Of a stretch of 36,880 bases of DNA, positions 32,125 to 36,880 are shown piece by piece. Source of the DNA: Mesorhizobium sp. LSHC420B00. Lineage in GTDB: Bacteria > Pseudomonadota > Alphaproteobacteria > Rhizobiales > Rhizobiaceae. Made by a program: the position numbers and the translations under genes. Below the pieces are notes generated by a model. The model did no database searches and was not told the origin of the DNA. It saw only the letters and a program-made list of their open reading frames with translations. Position 1 is the first letter of the stretch; each line of letters opens with the position of its first letter. The DNA is taken from positions 1 through 36,880 of the forward strand of contig NZ_AYVY01000010.1 in assembly GCF_000503055.1 (NCBI RefSeq), in the 5' to 3' direction.

Positions 32125-33594
32125 ATGACCAGCCAGATCATCCCCGTCGACCCTTTCGACTTTATCATTTTCGGCGGCACCGGCGATCTGTCGGAACGCA
32201 AGCTTCTGCCGTCACTGTACCACCGGCAGCGCGACCACCAGTTTTCCGAGCCGACGCGCATAATCGGCACATCACGTTCGAAGATGACCGATGAGGAATT
32301 CCAGTCTTTCGCCAGGCAGGCGATTGCCGATCATGTGAAACCGGAAGATATCGACGCCACGGAACTGAAAACGTTCCTCGCACGGCTCTCCTATGTCCCG
32401 GCCGACGCAACCACAGGTGCCGGCTTCGACAGGCTGAAGAAGGCGATCGGCGACAGCGAACACATCCGCGCTTTCTATCTGGCGGTGGCGCCGGCGCTAT
32501 TCGGCGACATCTCGCACAAGCTGAAGGAGCACGGGCTGATCACGCCGAATTCGCGGATCGTGCTGGAAAAGCCGATCGGCCGCGATCTCGCTTCGGCGCG
32601 CGCGCTCAACGACCTGGTCGGCGACGACTTCCATGAAAGCCAGATTTTCCGCATCGACCACTATCTCGGCAAGGAGACGGTGCAGAATTTGATGGCGCTG
32701 CGCTTCGCCAACGCGCTCTACGAGCCGTTGTGGAATTCCGCCAATGTCGATCATGTGCAGATCACCGTGGCCGAGACGGTCGGCCTGGAAGACCGCGTCA
32801 CCTATTACGACAAGGCTGGCGCGTTGCGCGACATGGTACAGAACCACATGCTGCAGCTGCTCTGCCTCGTCGCCATGGAGGCGCCGTCGTCGATGGACGC
32901 CGATGCCGTCCGTGACGAAAAACTGAAAGTGCTGCGGGCGCTGAAACGCATCAACGGCAACGAAGCGCCCAAGCACACGGTGCGTGGGCAATACCGTGCC
33001 GGCGCCTCGGCCGGCGGGCCGGTGAAGGGCTATGTCGAGGAACTCGGCAAGAACAGCAACACCGAGACCTTCGTTGCGCTCAAGGCCGAGATCGGCAACT
33101 GGCGCTGGGCCAGCGTGCCGTTCTACCTCCGCACCGGCAAGCGGCTGGCGACCCGCGTTTCGGAGATCGTTATCGAATTCAAGCCAATCCCGCATTCGAT
33201 CTTCGGCGAGAGCGCCGGGCCGGTCTCCGCCAACCAACTGGTCATCAGGCTGCAGCCCGACGAAGGCGTCAAGCAGTTCATCATGATCAAGGATCCGGGC
33301 CCGGGCGGCATGCGGCTGCGCCAGATCCCGCTCGACATGAGTTTTGCGCAATCCTTCGACGGCCGCGCGCCCGATGCCTATGAGCGGCTGATCATGGACG
33401 TCATCCGTGGCAACCAGACGCTGTTCATGCGCCGCGACGAGGTCGAGGCTGCGTGGAAATGGATCGACCCGATCCAGGACGCCTGGGAAAGCGGAAGGCA
33501 AGAGGCGCAAGGCTACACCGCAGGCACATGGGGCCCCTCGGCCTCGATTGCGCTGATCGAACGCGATGGGCGGACATGGCACGAGAGCAATTAG
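32125..33594 (+). CDS. zwf: Glucose-6-phosphate 1-dehydrogenase
   Basis: 489 residues, normal for bacterial G6PD. NADP-binding FIIFGGTGDLSERKLLPSLY near the N terminus, substrate-binding signature RIDHYLGKE at 176-184, EKPIGRDL and NHMLQLLCLVAMEAP. It oxidises glucose-6-phosphate to 6-phosphogluconolactone with NADPH production. It is the first gene of zwf-pgl-edd; pgl starts inside its last codons. Together they feed the Entner-Doudoroff pathway, the main sugar route of rhizobia. Confidence 0.98.
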   Translation: MTSQIIPVDPFDFIIFGGTGDLSERKLLPSLYHRQRDHQFSEPTRIIGTSRSKMTDEEFQSFARQAIADHVKPEDIDATELKTFLARLSYVPADATTGAGFDRLKKAIGDSEHIRAFYLAVAPALFGDISHKLKEHGLITPNSRIVLEKPIGRDLASARALNDLVGDDFHESQIFRIDHYLGKETVQNLMALRFANALYEPLWNSANVDHVQITVAETVGLEDRVTYYDKAGALRDMVQNHMLQLLCLVAMEAPSSMDADAVRDEKLKVLRALKRINGNEAPKHTVRGQYRAGASAGGPVKGYVEELGKNSNTETFVALKAEIGNWRWASVPFYLRTGKRLATRVSEIVIEFKPIPHSIFGESAGPVSANQLVIRLQPDEGVKQFIMIKDPGPGGMRLRQIPLDMSFAQSFDGRAPDAYERLIMDVIRGNQTLFMRRDEVEAAWKWIDPIQDAWESGRQEAQGYTAGTWGPSASIALIERDGRTWHESN

Positions 33595-34289
33595 GCGGCG
33601 CCTACAACTGGCACGAATTTGCCGGACGCCAGGAGTTGGCGACAGCGCTTGCCGGCCACGTCGCCGGCCGCCTGTCAAAGGCGATCGCCGAGCGCGGCAC
33701 GGCACTGCTTGCAGTCTCGGGCGGCACGACGCCGGCGAAATTCTTCGCGGCGCTTTCGACCGTTCCTATCGTCTGGGAAAAGGTGACGATAACATTGGTC
33801 GACGAGCGCTTCGTGCCGCCCTCGTCGCCGCGCTCCAATGCCGGTCTGGTTGCCGCTAACCTGCTGCAGAACGCGGCCGCCGCCGCGAATTTCGTGCCGC
33901 TCTACCACGCTGCGGCAACTATCGCGGGCGCAGCGGTCTCCGACAGTGAGGCGCTGCAAGTGCTGCCCTGGCCCCTCGATGTTGTTGTGCTCGGCATGGG
34001 AACTGATGGCCACACCGCCTCGTTCTTTCCGGATGCCGACAACCTGGCAAGATTGCTCGATCCGTCGTCGCAAAGGATCGTGCTTCCGGTTCACGCGGCA
34101 AGCGCCGGCGAGCCGCGGCTGACGCTGTCACTGGCGCGGATCATCAATGCCGCCTTCATCGCGCTGCATATCGAGGGCGCGGAAAAACGCACCGCATTCG
34201 AGGCCGCGCTTGGAGTTGGAACACGAAAGCCCATTCGCGCCGTGCTCGATGCAACTCAAAAGCCCGTAGAGGTTTTCTGGGCACCCTGA
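33576..34289 (+). CDS. pgl: 6-phosphogluconolactonase
   Basis: 237 residues from ATG 33576, overlapping the end of zwf by 19 bases; the longer frame upstream is an out-of-frame reading of zwf. DevB-type features: [49 protein letters not shown] and [16 protein letters not shown]. It hydrolyses 6-phosphogluconolactone to 6-phosphogluconate between Zwf and Edd. Overlap with zwf implies translational coupling. Confidence 0.96.
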   Translation: MAREQLGGAYNWHEFAGRQELATALAGHVAGRLSKAIAERGTALLAVSGGTTPAKFFAALSTVPIVWEKVTITLVDERFVPPSSPRSNAGLVAANLLQNAAAAANFVPLYHAAATIAGAAVSDSEALQVLPWPLDVVVLGMGTDGHTASFFPDADNLARLLDPSSQRIVLPVHAASAGEPRLTLSLARIINAAFIALHIEGAEKRTAFEAALGVGTRKPIRAVLDATQKPVEVFWAP

Positions 34290-34304
34290 TCTCAACTTGG
34301 CTGC

Positions 34305-34341
34305 AGGTCCCGGCAACAGCCGGAAGGTGTTTGCGGGACCT
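34305..34341 (+). promoter_or_regulatory. Stable hairpin in the pgl-edd spacer
   Basis: AGGTCCCG (34305-34312) pairs perfectly with CGGGACCT (34334-34341) around a 21-base loop that can form its own small stem. It ends 6 bases before the edd SD (AAAGGA, from 34348) and is not followed by T residues, so it looks like an mRNA processing or stability element rather than a terminator. Confidence 0.4.
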
Positions 34342-34362
34342 CGCCTGAAAGGACCGACCGCC

Positions 34363-36186
34363 ATGACCGCAAGACGCGACATCGAAGCCATCACCCAGCG
34401 CATCCGTGAGCGCTCCAGGCCCGGTCGCGAGGCTTATCTCGGCCGCATCGGCGAAGCCTCGAACCGCACCGCCAACCGGGCCGTGCTGTCCTGCGGCAAC
34501 CTGGCCCATGGCTTTGCCGTGTGCAGTCCTTCCGAAAAGGTGGCGCTTGGCGGCGACCGGGTGCCGAACCTCGGCATTATCACCTCCTATAACGACATGC
34601 TGTCGGCGCATCAGCCTTTCGAGACGTTTCCGGCACTGATCAAGGACGCGGCCCGCGAGGCCGGCGGCATCGCCCAGGTGGCCGGCGGCGTGCCCGCGAT
34701 GTGCGACGGCGTAACCCAGGGCCAGCCCGGAATGGAGCTGTCGCTGTTCTCGCGCGACGTGATCGCCATGGCCGCGGCGATCGGCCTGTCGCACAACATG
34801 TTCGATGCCGCCGTCTATCTCGGCGTCTGCGACAAGATCGTGCCGGGGCTGGTGATCGCGGCGCTGACCTTTGGTCATCTGCCGGCGGTCTTCATCCCGG
34901 CCGGGCCGATGACGACCGGCATTCCGAACGACGAAAAGGCCAAGATCCGCCAGCTCTATGCCGAGGGCAAGGCGGGGCGGGCCGAACTGCTCGAAGCCGA
35001 ATCCAAATCCTATCACGGGCCGGGAACCTGCACTTTCTACGGCACCGCCAATTCCAACCAGATGCTGATGGAGATCATGGGCCTGCACACGCCTGGCGCC
35101 TCGTTCGTCAATCCGGGCACGCCGCTGCGCGACGCGCTGACCAGGGAAGCGACCAAGCGGGCGCTGGCGATCACAGCGCTCGGCAACGCCTACACGCCAG
35201 CCGGGCGGATGATCGATGAGCGCTCGATCGTCAACGGTATCGTCGGCCTGCACGCCACCGGCGGTTCGACCAACCACACCATCCATTTGATCGCCATGGC
35301 GGCGGCGGCCGGCATCGCCATTACCTGGCAGGATATTTCCGACATCTCGGAAGCGGTGCCGCTGCTGGCGCGGGTCTATCCGAACGGCCTTGCCGATGTG
35401 AACCACTTCCACGCCGCCGGCGGGCTCGGCTTCCTGACCCGCGAACTGCTCGACGCAGGCATTTTACATGAGGATGTGCAGACGGTGTGGGGCGAAGGGC
35501 TGCGCCCCTACGCGGTCGAGGCCAAGCTCGGCGCCGATGGCGGCGTCGTGCGCGAGGCCTCGCCGCGCCAGAGCGGCGACGAGAAGGTGCTGGCGCCGTT
35601 CAAGAAGGCGTTCCAGCCGAGCGGCGGGCTGAAAGTGCTTTCAGGCAATCTCGGCCACGCCGTCATCAAGACATCGGCGGTCAAGCCGGAGCGGCGCATC
35701 ATCGAGGCACCGGCCAAGGTGTTCGACAGCCAGCAAGGGCTGAACGAGGCGTTCAAGGCGGGGTCGCTGACCGGCGACTTCATCGCCGTCATTCGGTTCC
35801 AGGGCCCGAAGGCCAACGGCATGCCGGAATTGCACCGGCTGACCACCGTGCTCGGCATCCTGCAGGACCGCGGCCAGCATGTGGCGCTGGTTACCGACGG
35901 GCGCATGTCGGGTGCCTCCGGCAAGGTGCCGGCGGCGATCCACGTGACGCCGGAAGCGGCGGAGGACGGGCCGATCGCCAGGATTCATGACGGCGATATT
36001 ATCAGGCTCGACGCCGAGGCCGGAACGCTCGAGGTGCTGGTGCCGGCCGGCGATTTCGCACTGCGCCGGCCCGCGGACAGCGACCTCATAGGCAATGAAT
36101 TCGGCTTCGGCCGGGAGCTCTTCGCCGGGTTCCGGCAGATGGTGGGCCGCGCCGACCATGGCGCGAGCGCCTTCGGCGTGGCGTGA
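34363..36186 (+). CDS. edd: 6-phosphogluconate dehydratase
   Basis: 607 residues from ATG 34363 ([13 protein letters not shown]), with AAAGGA upstream; earlier codons have no SD. IlvD/Edd family features: [36 protein letters not shown] and [15 protein letters not shown] (Cys ligands of the Fe-S cluster), [17 protein letters not shown] and [20 protein letters not shown]. It dehydrates 6-phosphogluconate to KDPG, the committed Entner-Doudoroff step. The aldolase gene eda is not in the window. Confidence 0.97.
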   Translation: MTARRDIEAITQRIRERSRPGREAYLGRIGEASNRTANRAVLSCGNLAHGFAVCSPSEKVALGGDRVPNLGIITSYNDMLSAHQPFETFPALIKDAAREAGGIAQVAGGVPAMCDGVTQGQPGMELSLFSRDVIAMAAAIGLSHNMFDAAVYLGVCDKIVPGLVIAALTFGHLPAVFIPAGPMTTGIPNDEKAKIRQLYAEGKAGRAELLEAESKSYHGPGTCTFYGTANSNQMLMEIMGLHTPGASFVNPGTPLRDALTREATKRALAITALGNAYTPAGRMIDERSIVNGIVGLHATGGSTNHTIHLIAMAAAAGIAITWQDISDISEAVPLLARVYPNGLADVNHFHAAGGLGFLTRELLDAGILHEDVQTVWGEGLRPYAVEAKLGADGGVVREASPRQSGDEKVLAPFKKAFQPSGGLKVLSGNLGHAVIKTSAVKPERRIIEAPAKVFDSQQGLNEAFKAGSLTGDFIAVIRFQGPKANGMPELHRLTTVLGILQDRGQHVALVTDGRMSGASGKVPAAIHVTPEAAEDGPIARIHDGDIIRLDAEAGTLEVLVPAGDFALRRPADSDLIGNEFGFGRELFAGFRQMVGRADHGASAFGVA

Positions 36187-36204
36187 CTTTTTCGGCCATG
36201 AGGA

Positions 36205-36225
36205 AGAGCGGCTGGTGGCCGCTCT
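36205..36225 (+). terminator. Hairpin after edd
   Basis: AGAGCGGC (36205-36212) and GCCGCTCT (36218-36225) form a perfect 8-bp stem with a 5-base loop, 18 bases after the edd stop and just before the end of the convergent minus-strand gene. It is followed by CCCTT rather than a full T-run. Confidence 0.5.
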
Positions 36226-36234
36226 CCCTTGGAT

Positions 36235-36857
36235 CTATTGAACCGTCAGCTCGGCTCGCGCGCCGGCCCTGACCGTTACCGCGCCTTCCTTCGAGCTGCT
36301 GTCCGACTTCTCCGAAACCAGCGCGTAGTCGCCAACCGACAAGGTGGCCTGATACTTCTGGTCATAGGCGTAGCCGACCGACTTGCGGGTTCCATCGATG
36401 TTCTTCTTGGCCTCGAATATCTCGATCTTCGAGGCCCCTGGCGCGGTGATCGCCAGCACGCCGGCGTTCATGGCGATCTTCAGATCCTGATGTTCGCCAA
36501 TTTTGACACTGAACGGCTGCTCGGCCACCGCGAGATCGACGGTCGCGACCATTACATAATCGTCGGGCGGCAGATCGAACTTGCTGTCGGGGCCGTAGGC
36601 ATAGGTCACCTCCTGCCTGGTCCCGCCGATGTCCTTTTTCGCCTGGAACACCTTGAAGCCGACGCCAGAACCCTCGGCCTTGTCGCCACCGGCAGCATAG
36701 TAGGCGTTGGCGACGACATGCCCGACGCCGACGATGATATCCTTGTCGATGACCCTGCCGGCGGCAAGCGGGACCGTCTCGGTAACCACGCCCTGGCCGA
36801 TCGTGACGGTCACCTTCTCGTCGCCGGCCGGCAGCACGACTTTCGTGTCGCCATAGT
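36235..36857 (-). CDS. C-terminal part of an extracytoplasmic-type beta-repeat protein (5' end missing)
   Basis: About 207 residues are genomic; the frame runs off the contig, so the start is unknown and the GTG at 36837 is not credible. Two tandem units of about 80-90 residues are visible, each with a core FxAKK-x-I-x-GTR-xx-V-x-YAY, a later L-x-x-GDY/DDY-xx-V and V-x-x-G-xx-x-x-L: one at FQAKKDIGGTRQEVTYAY and one at FEAKKNIDGTRKSVGYAY. A partial unit precedes them. Such repeats occur, from memory, at the C terminus of VWA-domain proteins of Rhizobiales, but no VWA domain is in the window. Codons beyond 36857 come from adapter sequence. Confidence 0.6.
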
Positions 36858-36880
36858 AGATCGGAAGAGCACACGTCTGA
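36858..36880. other. Illumina TruSeq adapter remnant (not genomic)
   Basis: The last 23 bases begin AGATCGGAAGAGC and continue ACACGTCTGA, identical to the start of the TruSeq read-1 3' adapter. Translation of the minus strand gives the known artefact peptides CSSDL or TCALPI, depending on frame. The true contig end is therefore at or before 36857. Confidence 0.97.

Noticed and set aside
34156..35412. 418-residue minus-strand frame opposite edd and pgl
   Set aside because: Antisense shadow; edd and pgl are unambiguous on the plus strand.
36362..36874. 170-residue minus-strand frame starting MCSSDLLWRHESR
   Set aside because: Its start is translated adapter sequence and the rest is an out-of-frame reading of the real repeat protein.

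Overview
The window reads as a chromosomal contig end from a Rhizobiales alphaproteobacterium, most likely Mesorhizobium or a close relative. The grounds are high GC with strong GC3 bias, a DUF768-like small protein, a tRNA-His lacking an encoded G-1, a PdhS-type PAS histidine kinase behind a CtrA-type box, and an Entner-Doudoroff zwf-pgl-edd operon. Genus is inferred from gene content, not from a search. The left edge cuts xseA. The last 23 bases (36858-36880) are not genomic: they match the Illumina TruSeq read adapter, so the contig really ends inside a gene.

Layout. 0-2.9 kb: xseA 3' end, an S58 (P1/DmpA-type) peptidase, a DUF768-like small protein and an Atu4866-like protein. 2.9-5.5 kb: two short-chain dehydrogenases on the minus strand, divergent from a LysR regulator. 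5.5-6.7 kb: tRNA-His, three tandem anti-Shine-Dalgarno hairpins of the cuckoo/CcsR type, and a phasin gene with a TGC-N3-GCA operator. 6.7-10.5 kb: a 1267-residue PdhS-like sensor kinase. 10.5-12.8 kb: a probable intergenic sRNA and acetoacetyl-CoA synthetase. 12.9-14.8 kb: an AsmA-family protein. 14.8-18.9 kb: the potFGHI polyamine ABC importer. 19.2-22.7 kb: a DMT permease, a methyltransferase gene with an in-frame amber stop, and an ScfR/RamB-type regulator. 22.9-25.9 kb: aceA (isocitrate lyase), a small conserved-looking protein, a Rid-family protein and a pseudo-receiver protein. 25.9-30 kb: a HAD hydrolase and puuA-puuB, split by a four-helix-bundle gene inside inverted arrays of an 8-bp unit. 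30.2-31.9 kb: an SH3 protein and a third SDR with a 19-codon ORF coupled to it. 32.1-36.2 kb: zwf-pgl-edd. 36.2 kb to the end: the C-terminal part of a repeat protein.

Themes. Storage and C2/C4 carbon: phasin (PHB granules), acetoacetyl-CoA synthetase (PHB and ketone-body turnover), and the glyoxylate-shunt enzyme with its divergent regulator. The phasin and acetoacetyl-CoA synthetase promoters share TGC-N3-GCA-like half-sites set 19 bp apart, which fits a common PhaR-type regulator. Polyamines: potFGHI imports putrescine or spermidine, and puuA-puuB start gamma-glutamylated putrescine breakdown. Cell cycle: a PdhS kinase, expected to act on the DivK-CtrA circuit, sits just downstream of a perfect TTAA-N7-TTAAC box.

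Most unusual items: (1) three consecutive ACCTCCTCCC-loop hairpins in the apparent 3' UTR of the phasin gene; (2) the self-contained cassette between puuA and puuB, a four-helix-bundle gene bracketed by mirrored arrays of GCAGTAGG / CCTACTGC; (3) the C-rich intergenic sRNA next to acetoacetyl-CoA synthetase; (4) the amber-interrupted methyltransferase; (5) adapter sequence at the contig end.
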